DNA from: Pseudomonas kribbensis
Lineage (GTDB): Bacteria > Pseudomonadota > Gammaproteobacteria > Pseudomonadales > Pseudomonadaceae
Length of the DNA: 64,000 nucleotides
NCBI RefSeq assembly: GCF_003352185.1
Contig: NZ_CP029608.1
Location: 6,118,501 to 6,182,500, forward strand
Reading direction: 5' to 3'
A model generated the notes under the pieces. The model ran no database searches. It was not told where the DNA came from and saw only the letters and a list, made by a program, of their open reading frames with translations. Below are positions 35,402 through 43,359 of the stretch, piece by piece. Each line of letters begins with the position of its first letter. Positions within the stretch are counted from its first letter, which is position 1. The translations under genes and the position numbers were made by a program.

Positions 35402-38400
35402 TTATTGAGCTCCTGATAGATAGCGGTAAAATTAGCTCTACGCTCCCCATAGCTGTCAGTATGCTTGTTAACAACTTCCGTAATTTTATTAGTGGAATCA
35501 GTGTCCGGTGCAACTAGATTATTTATATTATTCACATCCCAAAATCCCATAGCCGATAAGAGCCCTATTTTCGTATCCAGCAATTGATCTGGATTAGAAA
35601 CCATCTCAATGGTTTCTTCAGGAATTTTTTGTTTTAAGCGATCTTCTACCGCCTGATAGTTCGACTTCCATGTTAGCTGGATAAATCCTTTACCTTTATA
35701 TTTTTTACCTTCTTCGCAGCCACCCGCAGTCAACACAAATGCACCTTGAGCCGAGTTGCAGCAATAGATACGCTTTGCTATCTCATCTTCATTGGGAAAC
35801 TGAGAATAAGCCTTATTCTTTCGAATCGTATAGGCACTTTTCGCCGCGGGACTTAACGCATTATACTGCGCCATCGTAATACGCTTATACCCATACAATT
35901 CCGCTTCGGCAGGGTAGGTATTAAAATATCTTCCAAACTTAGATCTGAGAGCTTCAGCCGAATACCAAAGATCTTCCACTTTTCCTACCAACGCACTACC
36001 AACCTCAGTTTTAACTTGGGCAAAAAATTGTGCCATTTTCGGTGCGGTGTTGATTTCAAAACGATCAGCATACTTATTAAATAACCCCCTAACCTCTTCA
36101 CGCTTTTCCTCAGAAGAGTCCGGAAACATTTTCTTCATTTGATCGAAAGAAATTAACTCCGAAACAGAGGAGGTAAACCCTGAGACAAACTCTATAGGAT
36201 GAAAATGCCAAACCAGACTGGTTTCAGGTGAAGCCTTTCCAGATAGCTCCTCCCAGAAGATAAAGTTATCGATCCTCTCTTTCTCATGGGCTTTTAGTTT
36301 TGGCGAATGAGCCAAAATATCATCCAGACGACTCCATTTTGGTTGATTAGCCTTATCTTTCCACTCAGTTGGGTGCCTGGCGACAAGCTTTGACCATTGG
36401 GAGCGCGTATCAGTATCCTTCAACGCATCAGCCAACTCTGAAGCATCTATTTCTTTATTATTGTCCTTATCGATATTATCAAACAATTTCTTGAAAAAAA
36501 TTGGCATATCGTTCGGATCGAGAAAACCATCAGCAGTGGCGTTCGACTCTTCAACTACTTGAAAACCGAGCTTCTCCCAATCATGCTGCGAGATTAACGG
36601 CGCGCCGGCTTTTTTTATCAATCCAGCCACACTTTGACCTTCGTCTTTGACATTAACCTCGTACCATTCTTGCGAGTCCTTATAAATTGCTATCTTGCTT
36701 AAATCGATAGCGTGCGACTCCTTGAGAATCACGTCTCCCGCCGCTGGTGGTTTTAGCCTAAGGGAGGTACCTTTTACCACGGACAAATACTTCTTCCCAG
36801 TTTTCAAACCAGCAGTATTTTTTAAAAAATCTTCAACACTTGCATCAGCAGTAAAAACCTCTACATGAACCTGAAATTTCTCGCTGACATCTCCTGCCTC
36901 AGTAATATTTTCTATTTGGCCTAGATACCCTACCGGATCTCCTGCCTTAATTCCGACACCAACATTTAAAACAGAATCAACAGCCGCCGGCTCAGTTACA
37001 TTCCACTTCAACACATTGTTTTCCGGCGTATTTTCGACACACGCCCAAAATTTAGGCGGTATATTTCCAGCAGCAACCAGATCGCCACTTATCAAAGTAC
37101 ATTCAGCCATTCGCCTCACTGACGTGCCTAATACTAAATTAAGTACCTTCTGACTGTCGAATTCCACGACACTATTCATAATCAACTGCATAGTGCCGTG
37201 CGGAGCGCCTGCCGGCTTTCCATTGCTTGCATCTAGGGGGGCCTCATAAAGAGGAAGTTTATTAACAACTGTCCCCTTCACTTTCCCCTGCCAATAATTA
37301 GGACGCTCCCGTTCCGGCACCTTATCAGCAGTCCAAATTCTATCACCAGCGTTATTTTTATACGGCTCACCGCCCTTCAAATAAGCAAACCAAACCTCAC
37401 CGCCTACCTCTTTTGTTTTCTGAGAACCTAGTTTCACATCACCAGAAATAATCTTGCCTTTAGCATATATACGATCGGTATCAGCAATAGGCTTTTGATC
37501 TAAAATTTCCAGCTTGGAACCTTTAGCCAACTTACCTAAAGAAACTATACTGCTGGATACAGGAAGCTCCTCGTATGCATTAAAATCACCAACCATCATC
37601 GTTACTTTGGGCTTGGGTACATCCGCAGACGGCAAAGGATAACGATCGAAAGGCAAAAGATGCATATACAGACTAAAAAATACTAGCTTGTTTTGCTTAT
37701 TCTTATTTGCACCTTCCTCTGGATTAGGTGCGGACTTATATTCATGCCGAACCAAACAAAATGAGTTTGTGTACTTTAGCTTTTTCGTATCACCTTCGAC
37801 GTCGAATTCTGACTCCAAATAATCTTTGTTAAGCCGATAAGCAACCACCTCACCATCTGCAATACAGCGTATCGGCTCATCTAAAACGCATTGTGGCGCA
37901 CTGGAATCACTGATATGAATTCCGCCATGCCAAAATTTATTACTGCCAAGCAAGAAGTGCCCCGAAGTTTCTTTCTCTAGGACTTTGTAGACTTCATCTG
38001 CTCCAGTGAATTGCTTGCCATCAGCTTTTCGGAATGGATATTGGAAAGCCATCAATGGCTCAGCCCCCGCCGGAGCTGGGGTTGGAGCAGCTGCAGCGGC
38101 AGGCTGAGCGTTTCTATATATAGATTTAGGGCGCAAAAACTTTTCTGGCATCGGCCAAAAGCCACTGCCAACTCCATATTTTGCAGATTTCGGTCCATTT
38201 GAAGATTGCGAACCGAAAAAATTGCCCTTATTTCGAATAGGGCCGGAGATATCTTCAATAACACCTGTATGTCCGTGGAAGTTGATCCACAGTGCGATAT
38301 CACCAGGCTCGACATTCGCGAGTGGGATCACATCAAAATATGTAGTATCAGAATTTAAGCCGGACGTGGTGAGATACGGAATTGTATATCCCGCATCCTT

Positions 38401-38535
38401 CAACATTCGATATAGAAGACCAGAGCAATCGATTTCTTTCCTGCCGTTATTATCATGGTCCGTCTCGCCTTTATAAGGACCGTATTCATAACCAGTGCGG
38501 TATTGATCTCTTTGTTCAAGTAGTCCAGTGCTCAT
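35398..38535 (-). CDS. Multi-domain peptidoglycan hydrolase, predicted T6SS effector
   Basis: 1045 residues, no signal peptide, as expected for T6SS cargo. In order: an NlpC/P60-CHAP-like amidase (about 1-140; Cys37 in DCSGLLY, His87/His89 in FHGHTGVIED); an M23-like region starting at about 163 (HGGIHISD with His203/His207, YMHL with His292), whose last strand FQVHVEVF (His557) comes only after SH3-like segments (about 310-520); a further SH3-like segment (about 580-645); an EF-hand loop Asp689-Glu700 with perfect spacing; and a GH19-like lysozyme (about 830-1045; AQVKTEVG, YKGKGFIQLTWKSNY, MGFWDVNNIN). Glu844 is the likely catalytic acid. The gene is AT-rich, lies two genes below vgrG and overlaps both its neighbours by 4 nt. 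Delivery by the T6SS is inferred from context. Confidence 0.8.
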   Translation of the reverse strand: MSTGLLEQRDQYRTGYEYGPYKGETDHDNNGRKEIDCSGLLYRMLKDAGYTIPYLTTSGLNSDTTYFDVIPLANVEPGDIALWINFHGHTGVIEDISGPIRNKGNFFGSQSSNGPKSAKYGVGSGFWPMPEKFLRPKSIYRNAQPAAAAAPTPAPAGAEPLMAFQYPFRKADGKQFTGADEVYKVLEKETSGHFLLGSNKFWHGGIHISDSSAPQCVLDEPIRCIADGEVVAYRLNKDYLESEFDVEGDTKKLKYTNSFCLVRHEYKSAPNPEEGANKNKQNKLVFFSLYMHLLPFDRYPLPSADVPKPKVTMMVGDFNAYEELPVSSSIVSLGKLAKGSKLEILDQKPIADTDRIYAKGKIISGDVKLGSQKTKEVGGEVWFAYLKGGEPYKNNAGDRIWTADKVPERERPNYWQGKVKGTVVNKLPLYEAPLDASNGKPAGAPHGTMQLIMNSVVEFDSQKVLNLVLGTSVRRMAECTLISGDLVAAGNIPPKFWACVENTPENNVLKWNVTEPAAVDSVLNVGVGIKAGDPVGYLGQIENITEAGDVSEKFQVHVEVFTADASVEDFLKNTAGLKTGKKYLSVVKGTSLRLKPPAAGDVILKESHAIDLSKIAIYKDSQEWYEVNVKDEGQSVAGLIKKAGAPLISQHDWEKLGFQVVEESNATADGFLDPNDMPIFFKKLFDNIDKDNNKEIDASELADALKDTDTRSQWSKLVARHPTEWKDKANQPKWSRLDDILAHSPKLKAHEKERIDNFIFWEELSGKASPETSLVWHFHPIEFVSGFTSSVSELISFDQMKKMFPDSSEEKREEVRGLFNKYADRFEINTAPKMAQFFAQVKTEVGSALVGKVEDLWYSAEALRSKFGRYFNTYPAEAELYGYKRITMAQYNALSPAAKSAYTIRKNKAYSQFPNEDEIAKRIYCCNSAQGAFVLTAGGCEEGKKYKGKGFIQLTWKSNYQAVEDRLKQKIPEETIEMVSNPDQLLDTKIGLLSAMGFWDVNNINNLVAPDTDSTNKITEVVNKHTDSYGERRANFTAIYQELNK

Positions 38536-39557
38536 CGAAAGCTTCCTGCTTTAATACATTGAATTGAGTTATCACGGACAACACCCCGAGTTGCTAAACG
38601 CTCAATCGAAGCAGTGCCCGTCTCAAGGTCGGCTTTTTGAACCTCCAGGTAACACGCCATCGCATGAGGCAAGTCAGCATCTACGACAGTGCCCAATTCG
38701 TATACTTCACCCAGACGGATCAATGCGTTAGTCGAGCCCAGGTTGGCGGCGCGCTCCAATGTTGCTATCGACTCTTTTGGGTTGATACAACCGCGTTTTT
38801 CGTCGTACTCCCCCTCATCGCAGTAAAAATCTGCGAGAGTCAAGCCCGCATCGGGGACGGATTCTGAAGCTTGGAGCAACAACTCCAGTATTCTGGAATT
38901 TTCTAACCTTGGTGCCTGCCCAGAAAGACTAATTCCCGCAGCCGCGAGAGCTGCTTGGGCCGAACCTTTTCGGGCACCATCTAAATAGCTATCCAATTCC
39001 GCCACGTACAGATAAACGCCAGACTCTGAAGATGCCTTGTTGACCAGTCTGTCAAATATGACGCCTTTCTTTAGCTCCAGCTCACCGGGCGTTAGTTTTT
39101 CAGACTGAGTGATTTCATTCATGACCGCATCGAGAGTCCAATCTTCCACTCGGTTCAAGACCCAGCAGTCGCCACGCTTGAAAACAAAGATCTTCAAAAA
39201 ATGGCCTGCCTCATCGCGGACGATTACTCTGTTCGGCACCTTGATTTGAATTATGAGATTCGCTGCGGCCGCATTTTCCGGAAGCAGTACCTTCAACTCG
39301 TCAGCGTCAATCGCATTCAGGCTCCGCTCAACAACCTTCGGTATTTTCCCATCAGCTGTTACATGAACATGCTTCACAGAGGGCGCGATAAAGGCTTTCT
39401 GTACCTCAGGTTCGGATGAAAAAGCTTTGACGAACTCGACAAAATCGCTGCTTGGACATTGGGTGGCATTGGACGATGAGGCATAGGCACCTGAACTCAT
39501 CCCCAGGCTCCAGAGCGCAATGGAAAACCACTTCATTACGTATTTGTTCTTTGTCAT
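38532..39557 (-). CDS. Exported protein with Sel1-like repeats, between vgrG and effector
   Basis: 341 residues from ATG 39557, with signal peptide MTKNKYVMKWFSIALWSLGMSSGAYA; an inner ATG at 39536 is possible. Residues about 30-150 are the module shared with the protein at 29581 (CPSSDFVEFVKAFS, VQKAF). The C-terminal part carries Sel1-type repeats (NALIRLGEVYELGTVVDADLPHAMACYLEV). Sel1/TPR proteins near T6SS effectors are often immunity proteins or adaptors. It starts 11 nt after vgrG and its stop overlaps the effector ATG (ATGA), suggesting strict co-expression. Confidence 0.75.
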   Translation of the reverse strand: MTKNKYVMKWFSIALWSLGMSSGAYASSSNATQCPSSDFVEFVKAFSSEPEVQKAFIAPSVKHVHVTADGKIPKVVERSLNAIDADELKVLLPENAAAANLIIQIKVPNRVIVRDEAGHFLKIFVFKRGDCWVLNRVEDWTLDAVMNEITQSEKLTPGELELKKGVIFDRLVNKASSESGVYLYVAELDSYLDGARKGSAQAALAAAGISLSGQAPRLENSRILELLLQASESVPDAGLTLADFYCDEGEYDEKRGCINPKESIATLERAANLGSTNALIRLGEVYELGTVVDADLPHAMACYLEVQKADLETGTASIERLATRGVVRDNSIQCIKAGSFR

Positions 39558-39567
39558 CACGAACTCA

Positions 39568-41604
39568 TCACTCAGAAAACACAAAAAAAGCCTTCGGCTT
39601 AACCTTCTCAGGCGGCGCATTCAACAACGCCTGATCCATCAAACTCCCCGCCTTATCCTTATCCGCCGCCCCCGGCAGCACCGGCGGTTTGATCCCGATG
39701 CCAGTGCCTGCTCCCGGCGAGCCCCCGGCGTTGATCTTCACCACCGGCCCAACCACGGTCACACCACCGCCATCGAGCTTGATGAAACTGCCGCCGCCGA
39801 GAATCGTCAGCTCAGTCCCCGCCTCAATGACAATCTTGTCCCCCGCCTTGATGTGTATCTCTTTCCCGACACTGGTCAGTTGCGCCGTCCCGAGCTTCAC
39901 ATGCTGGTTCTCACCAATGGTCAGGTGGTCGTCCATCCGCGCTTCGATCTTGCGGTCGCTGATGGTGGTGCGATGTTCTTCGGCCTTCAGCTCGGTGTAG
40001 GTGTTCTTCACCACGGTGTCGTGACGTTCATTCCCGACGCGGATTTTCTGGTCGTGCTCGACGTTTTCATCCCAGTCGCGCTGGGCGTGGATGAAGATTT
40101 GTTCGGCGCCTTTTTTGTCTTCGATGCGCAGTTCGTTGTAGCCACCGCCGCCGGGGGAGCTGAGGGTTTTGAAGACGCTGCGGGTTTTGTTCGCCGGCAG
40201 GGCGTAGGGCACCGGGTTTTCCTTGTGGTACAGGCAGCCGGTGACGAGGGGCTGGTCAGGGTCGCCTTCGAGGAAGGTGACGAGGACTTCCATGCCGATG
40301 CGCGGGATGCTGATGGCGCCGTAGCGGTCACCGGCCCAGGAGCTGGAGACGCGCAGCCAGCAGCTGGTCTTGTCGTCGGCCTGGCCTTCGCGGTCCCAGT
40401 GGAATTGCACCTTGATGCGGCCGTATTGGTCGCAGTGGATTTCTTCGCCTTTGGGGCCGGTGACCATGGCGGTCTGGCTGCCGAGCACGCGAGGTTTCGG
40501 GTGTTCGAGGGCCGGGCGGTAGAACACGTCCCACGGGGTGGCGAGAAAGCGGTTGCGGTAGCCCTGGTGGAAGTCGTCCTTGTTGTCGGTGGTGTCGCTG
40601 GTCACCGATTCTTCGAGGACTTGCGGCTGTTTGCCTTCGTGGAAGATTTCGGTGAGCAGCCACAGGTCGTTCCACTCGCTGCGCGGGTGGTCGGACATTT
40701 CCATGAAGTGGCCGCTGACGAGTTTTGTCTGGTCGCCGCGACCTTCGGCCTGGCGGTAGTCCGCGCGGTGGCGTTCGAGGGCGCGCTGGCTGAGGAATTT
40801 GCCGCGGGCGCGGTCGATGAAGCGGCCGGGGTAGTCGTAGTCTTCGAGATCCGGTTCGGTGCTCTCGCCGTCGGGTTTGTACGCTGCTTCCATTTGCAGG
40901 CGCGGCTTTTCGAAGTCGTAGTCGCGGCGGGTGGTGCGGCTGGTGCGGGTTTCCAGGCGCAGCCGGAAGCCTTTGATCACCGGTTCTTCGGCGACCATGC
41001 CGCTGCCCTGCACATACGCGGTGGGCTGGCCGAGATTCGGGAACACGGTCTGGTCGTCACCGAACACCAGCAGGTGGCCTTTCTGGCTGTGCTGGAAGTG
41101 GTAGTGAATGCCTTCCTCTTCGCACAGGCGCTGGACGAAGTGCAGGTCGGTTTCGTCGTACTGCACGCAGTAATCGCGATCCGGGCACGGCTGGCTCAAC
41201 TGGAAGCTGTAGGCGTTACCCTTGATGCCGTGCTCGTCGAGGATCAGCGCGATGATTTTCGGCGCTGACATCTGCTGGTAGATGCGCTGGTTGGTGCGGT
41301 GATGCAGGTATTGCAGCTGCGGCACCAACGAGACTTTGTAGCGGGTCAGACGCTTGCCGGCATCGCCCTGGGCGACGCGGTAGATCTGGCCGTGGATGCC
41401 CGAGCCTTGTGGATCGAGGGCGAGGAACGCCTGTTTGTGCAGGAGTTTTTCCAGGTCCAGATCCGGGTTTTCGCTGACCAGTTCCAGGTCGAAACGGAAC
41501 GGCTGGCTGATGCCTTCGGTACCGGTGAACGACAGGACTTGCAGGTCGCCCACGTAGTCTTCGACCGTCAGGCTGAAGTGCGTTTCGTTAGCTGGGTTGA
41601 ACAT
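39568..41604 (-). CDS. vgrG: T6SS spike protein VgrG (TssI)
   Basis: 678 residues forming the trimeric puncture spike. The N-terminal gp27-like part starts FSLTVEDYVGDLQVLSFTG and contains HFVQRLCEEEGIHYHF. The OB-fold near residue 390 is GRIKVQFHWDREGQ...SWAGDRYGAISIPRIGMEVLVTFLEGDPDQPLVTG. The C-terminal gp5/DUF2345 beta-helix has hydrophilic repeats ending near TVVGPVVKINAGG. A 45-residue tail (GSPGAGTGIGIKPPVLPG...FFVFSE) is not an enzyme domain. Genes downstream are its likely cargo. It lies 28 nt below ppkA. Confidence 0.96.
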   Translation of the reverse strand: MFNPANETHFSLTVEDYVGDLQVLSFTGTEGISQPFRFDLELVSENPDLDLEKLLHKQAFLALDPQGSGIHGQIYRVAQGDAGKRLTRYKVSLVPQLQYLHHRTNQRIYQQMSAPKIIALILDEHGIKGNAYSFQLSQPCPDRDYCVQYDETDLHFVQRLCEEEGIHYHFQHSQKGHLLVFGDDQTVFPNLGQPTAYVQGSGMVAEEPVIKGFRLRLETRTSRTTRRDYDFEKPRLQMEAAYKPDGESTEPDLEDYDYPGRFIDRARGKFLSQRALERHRADYRQAEGRGDQTKLVSGHFMEMSDHPRSEWNDLWLLTEIFHEGKQPQVLEESVTSDTTDNKDDFHQGYRNRFLATPWDVFYRPALEHPKPRVLGSQTAMVTGPKGEEIHCDQYGRIKVQFHWDREGQADDKTSCWLRVSSSWAGDRYGAISIPRIGMEVLVTFLEGDPDQPLVTGCLYHKENPVPYALPANKTRSVFKTLSSPGGGGYNELRIEDKKGAEQIFIHAQRDWDENVEHDQKIRVGNERHDTVVKNTYTELKAEEHRTTISDRKIEARMDDHLTIGENQHVKLGTAQLTSVGKEIHIKAGDKIVIEAGTELTILGGGSFIKLDGGGVTVVGPVVKINAGGSPGAGTGIGIKPPVLPGAADKDKAGSLMDQALLNAPPEKVKPKAFFVFSE

Positions 41605-41632
41605 AGTGTGCTCCCTGTTCGAATGTCATCCG

Positions 41633-42634
41633 TTACGCCCGCAGTCGCAAACGCTGCAGCCAGGACGAAGTGGCGCCCAAGGCGTCACGCAATTGGTCGG
41701 CAGAAATGTTGCGCTCTGCCGCGTCAAAGGCCAGCGCGGTGCGCAGCGCGGGCCAACAGTGTGTCGGCAGATTTGCCGGGGCTTGCAGTTCGCGATCCAG
41801 GTGTTCGTCACGGGCCTGGGTCGAGGGCAAGCGGCGGAACGGGTGTTTGCCGCCCGCCAGTTCATAGATCACGCAGGCCACGCCGTACACGTCCGCGCTG
41901 GCCGACAGCGGTTGGCCCTCGAGCAGTTCGGGGGCGGCGTAGCCCGGGGTCCAGGCGTTGAAGCGCTCGCGGCTCAGGTGCGGCAGGCCGGGCAGGATGC
42001 CCTCCTCGGCTTGCCCGAGACCGAAGTCGAACAGGCGCACGCCGTCTTCGCAGAGCATGACGTTGCTCGGTTTCATGTCACCGTGCAGCACGCCGCGACG
42101 GTGGGCGTAGGCCAGCGCGTCGAGCAGCGGCAGCGCAATGTCGCGCAGTTCTTTCCACGGCAGGCCCAGCGGCCGCTCGCAGAGCAGTTTGTCCAGGGTC
42201 AGGCCACGCATGAGTTCCATGGTGATGAAGGCCCGCTGGCAATCGGTGTCCACTTCGAACGTGTGCGGTCGCAACACGTTGTCGTGGCGCAGGCGTCGGG
42301 TCAGGGCGAACTCGCTGTAGAGCAAGGCACTGGCATCCGGCGACTCGGCAAATTCTTCGCTGAGGATTTTCAGCGCAATGTAAGGATCGGGATCGCCGAA
42401 CTGTTCGTGCAGCAGATCCCGGGCCCGGTAAACCGCACCCATGCCGCCGGCCCCGAGCAGACGCTCGAGGTGATAGCGGCCGGCGAGTACGTCCGGCAGT
42501 GCACCGATGCTGGCCTTGGTCGGCGCCAGCAAAGGCTCTGCCTTGTTTTCCTTGGCGAAGGCGAAGTAGGTCAGGTTGTTGGCCTGCTCTTCGCTCATCA
42601 GCAAGTCGTCGACTGAGGATTCGAGTTCAGTCAT
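41633..42634 (-). CDS. ppkA: T6SS serine/threonine kinase (short PpkA/Stk type)
   Basis: A 333-residue kinase of the threonine phosphorylation switch that controls T6SS firing, with TagH/Fha as the expected substrate. Visible are the Gly loop GAGGMGAVYRA (61-71), Lys89, the catalytic loop HGDMKPSN (184-191) and DFG (203-205). The Arg of the usual HRD triad is Gly here. Unlike P. aeruginosa PpkA it has no membrane helix or vWA domain after the kinase. The start overlaps the end of pppA by 4 nt. Confidence 0.92.
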   Translation of the reverse strand: MTELESSVDDLLMSEEQANNLTYFAFAKENKAEPLLAPTKASIGALPDVLAGRYHLERLLGAGGMGAVYRARDLLHEQFGDPDPYIALKILSEEFAESPDASALLYSEFALTRRLRHDNVLRPHTFEVDTDCQRAFITMELMRGLTLDKLLCERPLGLPWKELRDIALPLLDALAYAHRRGVLHGDMKPSNVMLCEDGVRLFDFGLGQAEEGILPGLPHLSRERFNAWTPGYAAPELLEGQPLSASADVYGVACVIYELAGGKHPFRRLPSTQARDEHLDRELQAPANLPTHCWPALRTALAFDAAERNISADQLRDALGATSSWLQRLRLRA

Positions 42635-43359
42635 TGGCGGATCACCACGGCAGTCAGATTGTCCCGGGCGGCACCCCGCAGGGCGCCGTCGAACAGACGT
42701 TCCAGCGCCACATGCGGCGCCGCCAGGCTGAGCGCATTGCCGAGGGCATCGCTGCTCAAGCCTTGATACAAACCATCGCTGCACAGCAGGAACACGTCGC
42801 CCGGATAGACTTCGAGTTCCAGCACATCCAGGGTCAGTTGTTCCGCCGCGCCCACCGCCCGGGTCAAGGCCTGGGCCGCCGGATGCGCCGCAGCCTGCTC
42901 GACGCTCATCTGTTGCTCGTCGATCAGTTGCTGTTGCAGCGAATGATCCTTCGACAGCTGGTATAACCGCTGGCCGCGCCACATATAGCAACGGCTGTCG
43001 CCGGCCCAGATGCAGGCCGCACGATTGCCTTCCACCAGCAGCGCCACGACGGTGCTGCCCATGATGCTGTCGTGACGCCCGGCGGTGACGGTCAATTCCT
43101 GCCCCAGGCGCCGGTTCAGCCAGTGCAGGCACTGGCGGATGGCTTTGAGGCGTTCGTCGAAGTCTTCGTGCTGCGGCAGTTCAGCCAGGCTGGCGACGAT
43201 CAACTGGCTGGCGATGTCGCCACCCTGATGACCGCCCATGCCGTCCGCGACCACCCACAGCCCATGCTGCGGGGTGTCGAGAAAGGCATCTTCGTTGCGC
43301 GACCGCACCTTGCCCGGGTCGGTTCGCGCCGCGCTGCGCCAGGGACTGGCCACCAGCAT
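42631..43359 (-). CDS. pppA: T6SS PP2C-type protein phosphatase
   Basis: 242 residues that reverse PpkA phosphorylation of T6SS components. PP2C metal motifs are in order: GKVRSRNEDAFL, VADGMGGHQGGDIAS, GDSRCYMWR, LCSDGLYQGLS and ARDNLTAVVI. The ATG at 43359 overlaps the tssM stop (TGATG), and the end overlaps the ppkA start, so tssM-pppA-ppkA are translationally coupled. Confidence 0.94.
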   Translation of the reverse strand: MLVASPWRSAARTDPGKVRSRNEDAFLDTPQHGLWVVADGMGGHQGGDIASQLIVASLAELPQHEDFDERLKAIRQCLHWLNRRLGQELTVTAGRHDSIMGSTVVALLVEGNRAACIWAGDSRCYMWRGQRLYQLSKDHSLQQQLIDEQQMSVEQAAAHPAAQALTRAVGAAEQLTLDVLELEVYPGDVFLLCSDGLYQGLSSDALGNALSLAAPHVALERLFDGALRGAARDNLTAVVIRQ

